Numbered from the stretch's first letter, positions 9,968 to 19,156 are shown. The stretch is 64,000 nt of DNA from Altibacter lentus (GCF_000746845.1 NZ_KN050846.1:2930963-2994962), one strand, 5' to 3'. Program-made: numbers and translations. The notes: generated by a model from the letters alone, not told the origin.

Positions 9968-10735
9968 TTATTGGTTTATAATGAGATGTGGAACCTTCTC
10001 AAGGTTCCAGTCGATTACAAGCCCGTCTGCCAAAGAGCGGGCTATTTCTTTGCCGTACAAATATTCACATAGGTACAATGCGGCTTCAAAGCTTTTTGCC
10101 CCACCGGCCGATGTGATGTACTTTCCATCGTGAACAAACAGTACATCCTCACGAATATCCAGCTCGGGGAACATGTTGCGCATGGTGCCGATATCGCTGG
10201 GAAAGGTAGTTGCAACTACGTGGTCCAAGAGACCGGCTTTTGCGAGAACAAAGGCGCCGTCGCAATGGGAAGTGACAAAACGAGCCTGCTTAGCAGCCAT
10301 CTGCACAAAAGCGATCATCACCTTATCTTCAAGATCACTATCCAAATGATGTTCGGCACTGGGAACTACCAGAATATCAATTTTCGGGAGGCTGTCTTTT
10401 ACGTAATTAAAATCGGGAAGAATGCGAAGTCCTTCAAAAGTGGTGATAGGGCCCCTTGTGTTCGCCACTGTAAAAACATTCATAGGTTTGATGTTCTCGC
10501 GGAAAACAGTATGTTGGAAAATATCATACGGCGCCGTAAGCTCAGTATTGTAAACGCCGTCCATGATCAAAAAAGCCACATTATATCTTCCGGAAGGTAG
10601 CTTCGGAAGGGCTTCTTGGTTCACTTCTGAAGGATTCGATCCAACATCTTTCTTTGTCCTTTCTGAAGCAGTTTCTCCACAGGAAACCATTCCGAAGCAA
10701 AGCAAAAGCAACAAAAACCTACGTATCTTCTCCAT
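9968..10735 (-). CDS. DJ-1/PfpI family lipoprotein
   Basis: The 255-residue product has a lipoprotein signal (MEKIRRFLLLLLCFGMVSC) and a DJ-1/PfpI glutamine-amidotransferase-like domain (from about residue 50). The nucleophile elbow is visible as VTSHCDGAFVLAKAGLLD, with the partner Glu in YNTELTAPYDIF. This arrangement, with a helix after the Cys matching transcriptional-regulator-type DJ-1 domains (GATase1_AraC-like), here occurs on a lipid-anchored protein with no HTH. The ATG at 10735 is chosen over an in-frame TTG three codons earlier. It lies directly after the MFS gene and is probably in the same operon. Its substrate is unknown. Confidence 0.85.
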   Translation of the reverse strand: MEKIRRFLLLLLCFGMVSCGETASERTKKDVGSNPSEVNQEALPKLPSGRYNVAFLIMDGVYNTELTAPYDIFQHTVFRENIKPMNVFTVANTRGPITTFEGLRILPDFNYVKDSLPKIDILVVPSAEHHLDSDLEDKVMIAFVQMAAKQARFVTSHCDGAFVLAKAGLLDHVVATTFPSDIGTMRNMFPELDIREDVLFVHDGKYITSAGGAKSFEAALYLCEYLYGKEIARSLADGLVIDWNLEKVPHLIINQ

Positions 10736-10744
10736 ACCTTTCAA

Positions 10745-11971
10745 TTAAGCAGAAACAAAAGTAGTCGATTTTTTTAGCAATTGCGCCAGCCACAGTGTTA
10801 GCATCGAAATGATCATCAGGAAGGCAAAAATATAATACCATGTGGCATCGAAGCCCAAACTATCCACCATGTTCATACCACTGTTGTGACCAATAATATG
10901 AGAAATAGAAAAACTCATACTATAGAGCCCCATATAACTTCCTTTTCTTCCTTTGGGCGCCATCTCTAAGGCCAGTGCATTCGAAAAGGGAGAGCCTATC
11001 ATTTCGCCAAGCGTCATAAGTAACATAGCTATCACCAGGATACCGCTCCAGGAGGTCAGGTTAAGTACAATGAAGCTCAGTGCCAAAAAGAAGATACCCC
11101 AAAACGTTGCCATGGTTTTAGAGAGTTTTCTTCGCTCCAACCACGAAATAAGTGGCATTTCGAAGATCACGATCACCGCGCCATTGAGAAAGAACAGCCA
11201 TCCAATAAGGTCTTCGGTTAGAAAATGTGCTTTTTCATAATAGATAGGCATCACACTAAAGTATTGTACAAAAGTAATACTGTTCGCTACCATGATAATA
11301 AAGAACAGCATAAAGAGTCCGTTGCGATAGGGAGCAACTCCTTCTTTGTGTTTTATAACTGGTTCGGTATCGGTTATTATCGGTTTTTTTGGTTTTAGCC
11401 ATACAAATAAACCTATTCCAGCGATCACACACGTAATTCCGTCGATCCAAAAAAGCGAGGAATAATTAATATTTGCGATAATGATCCCGCCAATGAGAGG
11501 CCCAATGGAAAACCCAAGATTGATGGCCAAACGAATAAGGGTAATGCTGCGTGTCACATTGCCCGGCTTGCTGTAGGTGTCTGCCGCAACGAATATAGCA
11601 GGTCGATACGCATCAGCAAGTAGGATGAGTACGAAAATACCCATACAAAATCCGTAGAATGTTTCTATAAACTGAAGGAACACAAAGCCAATACCGCCCA
11701 GCAGCAAACTAAGGACGATCACTTTATAAAAGCCAATGGCATCCGTCAATTTTCCACCTATCCATGTGCCGGTAAGGGAACCAAGACCAAAACTGGTCAT
11801 GATCCAGCCAACCTGCGGTAGGGTAAACCCTTTAGAGTTTACCAAGTACAAGGACAAAAAGGGAATAACCATCGCACCTGCGCGATTAATGAATGTCACC
11901 AGAGACAGTAGCCATATTTCTTTCGAGAGTCCTCGAAAGTTACTTAGATAATTTGTGTATAGTTTTTTCAT
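10745..11971 (-). CDS. MFS transporter (drug/solute exporter type)
   Basis: The 408-residue product has about twelve hydrophobic segments typical of the major facilitator superfamily. The loop between helices 2 and 3 has the family motif in altered form: GSLTGTWIGGKLTDAIGFYK (G-x-x-x-D-x-x-G...). The start region (INRAGAMVIPFLSLYL) and the long loop after helix 6 also fit. It resembles MdtH/YitZ-like exporters, but substrate cannot be read. It is transcribed with the downstream PfpI lipoprotein. A strong hairpin sits 27 bp upstream of its start codon. Confidence 0.88.
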   Translation of the reverse strand: MKKLYTNYLSNFRGLSKEIWLLSLVTFINRAGAMVIPFLSLYLVNSKGFTLPQVGWIMTSFGLGSLTGTWIGGKLTDAIGFYKVIVLSLLLGGIGFVFLQFIETFYGFCMGIFVLILLADAYRPAIFVAADTYSKPGNVTRSITLIRLAINLGFSIGPLIGGIIIANINYSSLFWIDGITCVIAGIGLFVWLKPKKPIITDTEPVIKHKEGVAPYRNGLFMLFFIIMVANSITFVQYFSVMPIYYEKAHFLTEDLIGWLFFLNGAVIVIFEMPLISWLERRKLSKTMATFWGIFFLALSFIVLNLTSWSGILVIAMLLMTLGEMIGSPFSNALALEMAPKGRKGSYMGLYSMSFSISHIIGHNSGMNMVDSLGFDATWYYIFAFLMIISMLTLWLAQLLKKSTTFVSA

Positions 11972-11997
11972 GGGTTGGTTGGTGGTGGTATAAATCT

Positions 11998-12027
11998 AAA
12001 ACGTCCCGCTCAAAGGCGGGACGTTTT
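11998..12027. terminator. Orphan terminator-like hairpin between divergent genes
   Basis: A 12-bp perfect stem (AAAACGTCCCGC / GCGGGACGTTTT, loop TCAAAG) is followed by T residues on both strands. No gene ends here: the MFS gene starts 27 bp to the left and reads away, and the DUF1684 gene starts about 200 bp to the right and reads away. It could be a leader attenuator for the MFS gene, the end of an unannotated small RNA, or a relic. Confidence 0.6.
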
Positions 12028-12224
12028 TATATTGAATAAATTTATTTCGCTATAATAACTACATACATCGCCTGGGTTTCGGTTGTGAAACGACACAAGT
12101 TTGTGAAATGACGTATGTTCTGGTTTTCATTTTTTCTATTCGAATAGAACAAATGTAGTAAAAAAATGAATTGATTTCCCCCGGGTCATTATCTTTCCTT
12201 TTATATTTACTGAAACGTATCGAT

Positions 12225-12833
12225 ATGTATCTACGCATTCTTTTAGTCCTCTGTTGCTTCGGAAGCAGTCTCCTGGCACAGAACGATGCTGCTATAATTA
12301 GTGAAATAGAAAACTACAGAAATTCAGAGAATGAGCGTTTCAGTAATCCTGAAACAACCATTCTGGAACCCAAGGACCTGAAACTTTTTGACAGCCTGGA
12401 CTTCTATCCAATAAATCTTAAATACCGTGTGACAGCTCGTTTTGTACGTACCCCGGACGAGGTGCCTTTCCTAATGCGTACAACCACTTCCAGACTCCCT
12501 GAGTATGTAAAATACGGCGAGGCGCACTTTCAATTAGAAGGGAAGGAGCTGGTATTATCACTCTACCAAAATACTGGTAGTAAGAACGAAGAAGGGGATG
12601 AGGATTACCTGTTTCTGCCGTTGACCGATCTAACCAGCGGTGACGGCTCCTACGGAGGCGGACGTTTTCTCGATGCGCATATTCCGAAAGGCGATACCAT
12701 CGTGCTGGATTTCAATAAACTCTACAATCCGTATTGTGCTTACAACAAGCTTTATTCCTGTCCTATTCCGCCACAGGAGAACGATCTACAGGTTCGGATA
12801 GAGGCGGGTATAAAGGATGTAAAACATCTTTAA
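12225..12833 (+). CDS. DUF1684 domain-containing exported protein
   Basis: The 202-residue product has a signal peptide (MYLRILLVLCCFGSSLLAQ) and the DUF1684 domain. Family hallmarks are FYPINLKYRVTARFVRTPD, the MRTTTSRLPEYVKYG block, FLPLTDLTSGDGSYGGGRF and the C-terminal DFNKLYNPYCAY..YSCPIPP. DUF1684 function is unknown. The ATG at 12225 gives the signal peptide; an upstream in-frame ATG at 12171 is less likely. It converges on crcB, and the two stop codons share a TTAA sequence (4-bp overlap). Confidence 0.88.
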   Translation: MYLRILLVLCCFGSSLLAQNDAAIISEIENYRNSENERFSNPETTILEPKDLKLFDSLDFYPINLKYRVTARFVRTPDEVPFLMRTTTSRLPEYVKYGEAHFQLEGKELVLSLYQNTGSKNEEGDEDYLFLPLTDLTSGDGSYGGGRFLDAHIPKGDTIVLDFNKLYNPYCAYNKLYSCPIPPQENDLQVRIEAGIKDVKHL

Positions 12834-13201
12834 AACAACCTTACAACCCATATTCCGAAGAAAACAGCGGCAATACCAATAATCAAGCTACCCAGTGTAT
12901 ATCCGGCGAAACTCATGAGATCACCCGATTTCAGGAATATTTGATTCTCGTATGCGAAAGCAGAAAAGGTCGTGAAACCACCGCAAAAACCGGTAGCTAA
13001 GAAAAGAACAGTATTTTGTGACAGCGTATTGCTCTTTAAGGCGAAGCCTAAAATGATTCCTATTAGCACGCTGCCAATCATATTGACGGCAAAAGTTGCC
13101 ATTGGAAATCCATTTCTTTCCGAAGCAAGCAATGTTCCAATCCAATATCGAAGTGAGCTGCCCAAGCCACCTCCAAGAAATACCAAGAGCAGATGTTTCA
13201 T
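12830..13201 (-). CDS. crcB: Fluoride channel CrcB/Fluc
   Basis: CrcB (Fluc) exports fluoride across the inner membrane as a dual-topology dimer. The 123-residue length and four membrane helices are normal. Signature motifs are present: GGGLGSSLRYWIG at the start, the FAVNMIGSVLIGIILG helix with Asn, and the GFCGGFTTFSAFAYE segment with the Phe-box and Na+-binding region. It starts directly after the stop of the SRPBCC/GyrI-like gene on the same strand. I see no fluoride riboswitch before it, so control probably comes from the upstream gene's promoter. Confidence 0.94.
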   Translation of the reverse strand: MKHLLLVFLGGGLGSSLRYWIGTLLASERNGFPMATFAVNMIGSVLIGIILGFALKSNTLSQNTVLFLATGFCGGFTTFSAFAYENQIFLKSGDLMSFAGYTLGSLIIGIAAVFFGIWVVRLF

Positions 13202-14269
13202 TTATTCGTTTTCGGCCACAACGGGATTTACAATAGGAATATAGACCTCTGTCACCCAATTGGCAGGGTTTGGAACTTCCCCGGGATCTGTTCTATAGAC
13301 CTCAAACATCTTTGCGGTGGGGTGGGGCTGTAGATTATTTTCTGCCATATATGCCATTGCCTTTTCGTAGGTTTTGCCAAGGTGGTCGTATTTGCCTTTA
13401 AGCGTGGTTTTTAAAGTGGTCAAGGGCTCCATATATCCGCACAGTACAGGGCTTCCGTCTGGAGTTATCACTTGTTCTTTAACCGGGATTCCGGCCGAAA
13501 AGATCACGGTGCCTGTGACATCATCAATAGTATTGTAAATAGTAAAAGGTTGTCCCGCCATGGCAAGATTATTTTCCTCCATATACCCCATGACCTGCCC
13601 CAGCAACGGCCCCATCTTATCACCTATTTCCGATTGCTTTGCTGCGGTGGTGTTGTACATGTAGTAACCGCCGCCGTATTGTGTGACTCCATCTACATTA
13701 ATGCTATAAGTTTCCATGCTTTCTTTTACTACGGCGGAAAGGTCGTTCAAGCCATTCTGAAACATAGTTTTTATAGCAGCATCCATATCTCCATCTTGAA
13801 AGGCCATATATACCTTTTCCAAAAAGGATTGTTCCCCGCGCATCCCCCATGTAACTTTGGTTTGCCCCGGCGTTTCTGTTTCTTCAAATCGCCAGTAGAC
13901 ATCGCTTTTGCTGTCACCAATAGGGGTATTGAAGGTAATGGTTTGGTCGATCTCCTTATTGGGGATGACCTTAATGGTTTTCATGGCACCGTCGCCCACC
14001 TCCATGTGGTCACTGCTCCATGAGTAGGAAGCACCTTCTCCTTCGGTCTTTTCGGCATAATTGATCACAATGGACGAGTCAATTTTCATCCAAGGACCCC
14101 ATTCTTCCCAATTTCTATAATCTTTCACATTATTGTATACCACTTCGGCAGGGGCATCGATCACTTTCGTTTCAGCAACATCGAAACTTCCATCTTTGGT
14201 GCCAAAATAGATCGCACCGCCTATAAGTACGATTAGGAGAAGGAAAAGGAGGTACTTTATTATTTTCAT
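13202..14269 (-). CDS. Membrane-anchored SRPBCC plus GyrI-like protein
   Basis: The 355-residue product has one N-terminal membrane segment (IIKYLLFLLLIVLIGGAIYF), an SRPBCC/polyketide-cyclase-like domain (residues about 30-180, with VIDAPAEVVYNNVKDYRNWEEWGPW), and a C-terminal GyrI-like small-molecule-binding domain (about 205-350, with YGGGYYMY and the LGKTYEKAMAYMAENNL helix). Both domains bind hydrophobic ligands in other proteins. This two-domain type is common in Flavobacteriia; its ligand is unknown. It is directly upstream of crcB (0 bp gap). Confidence 0.82.
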   Translation of the reverse strand: MKIIKYLLFLLLIVLIGGAIYFGTKDGSFDVAETKVIDAPAEVVYNNVKDYRNWEEWGPWMKIDSSIVINYAEKTEGEGASYSWSSDHMEVGDGAMKTIKVIPNKEIDQTITFNTPIGDSKSDVYWRFEETETPGQTKVTWGMRGEQSFLEKVYMAFQDGDMDAAIKTMFQNGLNDLSAVVKESMETYSINVDGVTQYGGGYYMYNTTAAKQSEIGDKMGPLLGQVMGYMEENNLAMAGQPFTIYNTIDDVTGTVIFSAGIPVKEQVITPDGSPVLCGYMEPLTTLKTTLKGKYDHLGKTYEKAMAYMAENNLQPHPTAKMFEVYRTDPGEVPNPANWVTEVYIPIVNPVVAENE

Positions 14270-14330
14270 TGGGTTGGGTGTTGTTGGTTATTTGTGCTAA
14301 GATAATCAATTTTAACGTTTAATATTTTGC

Positions 14331-14338
14331 TACATTTG
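14331..14338 (+). promoter_or_regulatory. Possible -7 element (TACATTTG) upstream of the M49 peptidase gene
   Basis: TACATTTG matches TAnnTTTG and lies 23 bp before the start codon. A TTTG at 14291-14294 is too far upstream (about 36 bp) to serve as a standard -33 element. Confidence 0.35.
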
Positions 14339-14361
14339 CTGAAAACCAATAAAACTTTCAA

Positions 14362-16401
14362 ATGAAGAATACTTTTTTTATAGCTATGGCTATGAGTGGG
14401 TTATTGTTTTTTTCTTGTGCAGATGATAAGAACAAGAAAGAACCCCAAGAAGTTGCTAAGGTCGAAACGACCGATTTCGACTATAATGTAGATCAGTTTG
14501 CAGATCTTCGAATTCTACGCTACCAGGTTCCCGGCTGGGATCAGTTGTCGCTTAAAGAACAGAAATTAGTGTATTATTTGGTACAGGCCGGTCTGGAAGG
14601 TCGTGATATCATGTGGGACCAAAATTATCGTCATAATCTTGCGATACGGAATGCCCTCGAAAAAATATATACCACCTATGAAGGTGATAAGACTACTGAT
14701 GACTGGAAGAATTTTGAGATCTATTTGAAAAGAGTATGGTTCTCGAACGGTATCCATCATCATTATTCAAATGATAAGTTGAAGCCGGACTTTTCGGCAG
14801 ACTACCTACGTACTTTATTAACTGAAACCAGCACGACCCTGGAAGGTGAAGCTTTTGACGTGATCTTTAACGATAAGGATTCCAAAAAGGTGAATCAGGC
14901 CAAAGGTGTTGATAATGTAGCACTTTCCGCAGTGAATTTTTACGGCCCTAATGTGACCAATGAAGACGTGTTTTCTTTCTACAGTAAAAAGAAATCTCCC
15001 AATCCTGACAAACCATTATCCTTTGGGTTGAATTCTCAACTGGTTAAAGAGAACGGACAACTTAAAGAACGTGTATACAAATCGGGCGGGCTTTACGGCC
15101 CAGCCATTGACCGTATCGTTGAATGGCTTGAAAAGGCCCAAGGCGTTGCAGAGAACAAAGCACAAGGCGATGCTATTGGATTGTTGATAGAATATTACAA
15201 GACAGGGGACCTTCAAACATGGGATGACTACAACGTGGCATGGACTGCTGCTACCGAAGGAAACATCGATTATATCAATAGTTTTATTGAAGTCTATAAC
15301 GATCCGTTGGGCTATCGCGGTTCCTATGAGAATATTGTTCAGATCAAGGATTTCGACATGTCACAGAAGATGGCGGTCCTTTCTGAAAATGCACAATGGT
15401 TTGAGGACAACGCACCTTTAATGGAAGAACATAAGAAGAAGAATGTGGTAGGCGTAACCTATAAGGTGGTGAATGTGGCCGGAGAAGCAGGTGACGCCTC
15501 ACCAAGTACACCTATTGGCGTGAACTTGCCTAATGCTAACTGGATTCGTGCTGCTGTAGGAAGTAAGTCCGTTTCTTTAGGAAACATCATTGAAGCCTAT
15601 AACAACGCCGGAAGCTCGGGCCGTCTGGAGGAATTTGTACATGACGAAGAAGAACTGGCTTTGGAAAAAGAGTACGGTCAAATTGGAGATAAGTTACACA
15701 CGGCTTTGCACGAAGTGATCGGTCATGCCTCAGGGCAATTGAATCCTGGTGTAGGTGAGACCAAAGAGACCCTTAAGAATTATGCTTCAACTTTAGAAGA
15801 AGGACGTGCCGATCTTGTAGGACTTTACTATCTGTACAACCCTAAATTACAAGAATTAGGATTGGTAGACGACTGGAAAAAAGTTGGGATGGCCGCTTAC
15901 GATGGGTATATCCGCAATGGCTTGATGACCCAGTTGATACGTTTGAACCTAGGAGATGATGTTGAAGAAGCACACATGCGAAACCGCCAGTGGGTTTCGG
16001 CCTGGGTCTATGAAAAAGGAAAAGCCGATAATGTGATCGAAAAGGTGACCCGGGATGGTAAAACGTATTATAACATTAATGATTATGATAAGTTGCATGA
16101 ACTATTCGGACAGTTATTGCGGGAAACGCAACGTATTAAGTCTGAAGGAGATTATGCTGCCGTTGAAGCACTTGTAGAAGACTACGGTGTTAAAGTGGAC
16201 CAGACCTTACATGCAGAGATATTAGAACGAAACAAGAAATTCACATCGGCCCCTTACAGCGGATTCGTAAATCCTGTGATCGTCCCAAAGATGAATGATG
16301 CCGGAGAGATCGAGAGCTTTGTCATCGAGCAACCTGCTTCTTTTGAAGAGCAGATGTTGATGTACGCGAAGGAATATAGCAACCTTCCTGCGAAGAATTA
16401 A
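14362..16401 (+). CDS. Dipeptidyl-peptidase III family (M49) lipoprotein
   Basis: M49 peptidases remove dipeptides from the N-terminus of short peptides with a zinc ion. The zinc motif HEVIGH lies at residues 450-455 and the downstream zinc ligand region EEGRAD at 479-484, matching the HEXXGH...EExRAE/D pattern of the family. The 679-residue product has a lipoprotein signal (MKNTFFIAMAMSGLLFFSC), so it should be membrane anchored and act on periplasmic or external peptides. It is alone by spacing and ends at a strong bidirectional terminator. Confidence 0.93.
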   Translation: MKNTFFIAMAMSGLLFFSCADDKNKKEPQEVAKVETTDFDYNVDQFADLRILRYQVPGWDQLSLKEQKLVYYLVQAGLEGRDIMWDQNYRHNLAIRNALEKIYTTYEGDKTTDDWKNFEIYLKRVWFSNGIHHHYSNDKLKPDFSADYLRTLLTETSTTLEGEAFDVIFNDKDSKKVNQAKGVDNVALSAVNFYGPNVTNEDVFSFYSKKKSPNPDKPLSFGLNSQLVKENGQLKERVYKSGGLYGPAIDRIVEWLEKAQGVAENKAQGDAIGLLIEYYKTGDLQTWDDYNVAWTAATEGNIDYINSFIEVYNDPLGYRGSYENIVQIKDFDMSQKMAVLSENAQWFEDNAPLMEEHKKKNVVGVTYKVVNVAGEAGDASPSTPIGVNLPNANWIRAAVGSKSVSLGNIIEAYNNAGSSGRLEEFVHDEEELALEKEYGQIGDKLHTALHEVIGHASGQLNPGVGETKETLKNYASTLEEGRADLVGLYYLYNPKLQELGLVDDWKKVGMAAYDGYIRNGLMTQLIRLNLGDDVEEAHMRNRQWVSAWVYEKGKADNVIEKVTRDGKTYYNINDYDKLHELFGQLLRETQRIKSEGDYAAVEALVEDYGVKVDQTLHAEILERNKKFTSAPYSGFVNPVIVPKMNDAGEIESFVIEQPASFEEQMLMYAKEYSNLPAKN

Positions 16402-16421
16402 CTAAGCAAAATAGTTTTAAT

Positions 16422-16456
16422 AAAAAAAGGCAGATCGTTACGATCTGCCTTTTTTT
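16422..16456. terminator. Bidirectional intrinsic terminator
   Basis: Stem GGCAGATCG / CGATCTGCC with a TTA loop, extended by A7 on one side and T7 on the other, lies between the convergent M49 peptidase gene and the lipoprotein gene at 16473. It can stop transcription from both. Confidence 0.92.
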
Positions 16457-16472
16457 ATTGGCGTTCAAATAT

Positions 16473-17648
16473 TTATTCGCAATTAAGGCTGCCGTTGAGA
16501 TTGTAGCTGGGACCTACCAGTTCTGTGCCTTCTGTAAGACGCATCGAAGCGTCAAAAGAAAAATCAGTACCACTCCATGTCCCTGATCCGCTTTCCGAAA
16601 CGTAAGTTTTATCATTATTACCATCGTATATAATAATAAGAGGACAATCATTGCAGTTGTTGGTTTGAAAATATTCAGGAGTAAAATTGATATCTCCGGA
16701 AACATTTGTCCAGTACACACTCAATGTTATGCCAATATTACTAATAGTCAATGTGCCTTCATTGTCGCATGAGGTCTGACCGGTATAAGTGCCTAACGGT
16801 TCAAAAGTGTATGTGCCTTCTCCTGTGTTTCCTCCTTGTCCACTACAATCGGGGCCATTAGTTTCCAGACAAATAGCTAAATTTTGCCCTCCATCTAAAG
16901 AGGTAAACTCTCCGTTTGTCACTTCTCCATTTTGCCAGGTAACTGTATAAGTATAGCTGGTATTCTTGTTTAAGATGAATTTAGCTGTTGAACAATCTTC
17001 AATAGTAATATATTCGCCGTTAAGGTCTAAGATTCGGATGGTATTACAAAATAATGTAGATGTTTCATTCTCTACGTTGGCCGGGATAGACAAATACTGT
17101 GAATAGAATGGTGCACATAAAGCACCTTCATAATAGTGCCCGTTTAAAGGACTTAATGTGGTAGCGTTGATAGTTATTGAAGCTATACAACTTTCATTAT
17201 GTGAAAATAGTACGGTCGATTTGTCCAGAGCTGAAAATCCGCCGTCTGGAGTAGTTTCCACCACTGGGATAATTGATCCTCCTGCGGTTAGTGGTTTTCC
17301 GTCTTTATAAGTTCCGCTGAGTGAAAAATTTTCGGAAGAAGAACTTAAAGATCCTGAAAAATTGGTGGTGCCTTCAAAAAGTCCGTTACTTGAAGTCACA
17401 GAAATTGTATATTCTGTCCCTTCTTTTTGTGTATTTCCTGTTATATTTCCTGAAACAGATTCCAGCTTGAACGTGCCACTGGCTTCTACAGTAATAATTC
17501 CTTCAATCGGATTGCTTATATCGGGTGTACTCATAGTGCCTGAGAATACATATTGCAAGGTTTCTGAAGGATCATCATTTCCACCATCCTTTGAACAAGC
17601 AACGATTAATAGACAACAAAAAAGCCTAAATATTATATTTTTTTTCAT
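16473..17648 (-). CDS. Unrecognised secreted lipoprotein, beta-rich
   Basis: The 391-residue product begins with a lipoprotein signal (MKKNIIFRLFCCLLIVAC, then SKDGGNDD, a surface-export-like acidic stretch). The rest is rich in Gly, Thr, Ser and Asn with alternating beta-strand patterns and several Cys, for example SCIASITIN, CSTAKFILN and TSCDNEGTLTIS. There is no T9SS tail and no family I recognise. The repeated GxYxGxxSC-type segments suggest stacked beta-domains. It is followed on the same strand (30 bp upstream) by another odd secreted lipoprotein; the two may share expression. Confidence 0.7.
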   Translation of the reverse strand: MKKNIIFRLFCCLLIVACSKDGGNDDPSETLQYVFSGTMSTPDISNPIEGIITVEASGTFKLESVSGNITGNTQKEGTEYTISVTSSNGLFEGTTNFSGSLSSSSENFSLSGTYKDGKPLTAGGSIIPVVETTPDGGFSALDKSTVLFSHNESCIASITINATTLSPLNGHYYEGALCAPFYSQYLSIPANVENETSTLFCNTIRILDLNGEYITIEDCSTAKFILNKNTSYTYTVTWQNGEVTNGEFTSLDGGQNLAICLETNGPDCSGQGGNTGEGTYTFEPLGTYTGQTSCDNEGTLTISNIGITLSVYWTNVSGDINFTPEYFQTNNCNDCPLIIIYDGNNDKTYVSESGSGTWSGTDFSFDASMRLTEGTELVGPSYNLNGSLNCE

Positions 17649-17678
17649 GATTGTATAAATTTTTATTTGAGTTTAATA

Positions 17679-18683
17679 TTAATAAAGTTGATATCTTAGA
17701 CAGGTGTCTTCGGACACCGTAAAATTTCCACTCCAATTATAGCCATTGCAGCTAGCCATAAAGGAATAGCTTCCAACCTTCAAGTTGTTAAAATTACCGC
17801 CGGCACTCGTATTGGAACAATTTGGTGTGCTGCCAAAATAGCCGGTAATGGTTGAGCTGCCCACACCGGAAACAGTTACTGAAATAGGACCACACCCCAA
17901 ATCGGAGTTGGTCCAGAAAATTACGTCTCCGGTATTACTTCCACCACCACCTCCGCCACCGGAACTGGTTAATTCTTGTCTAAAACATCCGTTTTCGGTT
18001 ATGGTTATAGTACCGGACCAGTTTTGATTTGAACAAGAGGCAGTAAAACTGTATACGCCCGGATTTAAATTGTCAAAATTTCCTCCTGAACTAGAAACAG
18101 AACAAGCCGGTGCCGATCCGAAGTAACCATTAATTATGGAACTACCTACTCCGGCAAGGTTCACTGTGATTGGCCCACAACCAAAGTCACTGTTTACCCA
18201 AAATATAGCATCCCCGGTTGCGTTGCCGCCGCCGCCACCTCCGCCACTGGTAAGAGTTAAATTTTCGATGAGGACAACCTTACATTGCTGGGCTTCAAGA
18301 ATGATAGTACCTTCTCGAACGGTGCCACCCCCGTTTCCAACGGCTTTGATAATATGGCTGCCGGAGGCATATATTCCACCAACCGCGTTCGGGTTTCCAC
18401 ATTCTAATCCGCTAGGAAAATAATAACTTAAACGGTCAACATATACGTTGTCTATATATATGTTGAATTCATCATTCATATCGATTTCTGAACCAATATC
18501 AATTTGTCCTTTTTCTCTCCCTCCGTAATAATAATTACAACTACCATTGTCTGAAATCGCTTCAGGATTGTAACTGTAGCTTAACGAATCGGTGCAACCT
18601 GTTATATCGTCCTCTTCTTTTTCACAAGAGATAAAAAGAGATGTAAGTAATAAAATTGTAAAAAAGAATTGTAATTTTTTCAT
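17679..18683 (-). CDS. Lipoprotein with two Cys-rich repeats and poly-Gly linkers
   Basis: The 334-residue product has a lipoprotein signal (MKKLQFFFTILLLTSLFISC). Near the start is a short GCTDSLSYSYNP...DNGSC element, which resembles the GCTDPxAxNYxxxAxxDDGSC module found repeatedly in Bacteroidota surface proteins. Then come a beta-rich domain, and two near-identical repeats at residues about 157-251 and 252-334. Each begins GDxIFWxNSDxGCGPI and has four conserved Cys at the same positions (13, 38, 61, 77 of the unit). SGGGGGGG linkers precede both repeats. There is no T9SS tail. It likely acts as a surface-displayed modular binder; ligand unknown. Confidence 0.72.
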   Translation of the reverse strand: MKKLQFFFTILLLTSLFISCEKEEDDITGCTDSLSYSYNPEAISDNGSCNYYYGGREKGQIDIGSEIDMNDEFNIYIDNVYVDRLSYYFPSGLECGNPNAVGGIYASGSHIIKAVGNGGGTVREGTIILEAQQCKVVLIENLTLTSGGGGGGGNATGDAIFWVNSDFGCGPITVNLAGVGSSIINGYFGSAPACSVSSSGGNFDNLNPGVYSFTASCSNQNWSGTITITENGCFRQELTSSGGGGGGGSNTGDVIFWTNSDLGCGPISVTVSGVGSSTITGYFGSTPNCSNTSAGGNFNNLKVGSYSFMASCNGYNWSGNFTVSEDTCLRYQLY

Positions 18684-18896
18684 AAGAGTTGGGTTGATTT
18701 TTATAGATCAATTATAGGAACAAATTTATTTCCTAGAAATACTCCTATAGTAGTATTTTGATTCGGGAAGAACCAAGCAATTGTTAGGGATTGCTGGCGA
18801 TACTTATAAAATGGTTGAAGTTATTTGAGCTTCAGCGAAGGTTTTGAAAATGATGAGCAATAGCTCATTAGCAATTAATTATATTGAAAGAGATAT

Positions 18897-19085
18897 CTAA
18901 CCTTTCAAATAGGACTTTATAGCTATTAATGCTAATACAAAAACTAGAAATCCTATCAAGATCCAAAAACTACCTTTATACTGTTTTTTATGTAGCTTAC
19001 GATCCTTCTTATAACTTAGTATCATCAAGATCACAAAGGCTATAAAAAAACAGACTGCAAAAATTAACTGATTAGTAGTAAACAT
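18897..19085 (-). CDS. Small two-helix membrane protein
   Basis: The 62-residue product has two membrane helices (residues about 6-24 and 41-59) joined by a short, strongly basic loop (KKDRKLHKKQYKGSF), so both termini probably face the periplasm. Similar proteins of this size are common in Flavobacteriia without known function. It is divergent from the MazG-like gene across 71 bp. Confidence 0.65.
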   Translation of the reverse strand: MFTTNQLIFAVCFFIAFVILMILSYKKDRKLHKKQYKGSFWILIGFLVFVLALIAIKSYLKG

Positions 19086-19156
19086 AAATTTGTAGTTTTA
19101 CGATTGCAAAAATACAATACAAATACGTAAGAAACCGCACCTAACTCTTCCTAACT

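Noticed and set aside
12734..13259. Extra plus- and minus-strand open frames around crcB
   Set aside because: They are shadows of the DUF1684 and crcB genes in other frames, with no domain support.
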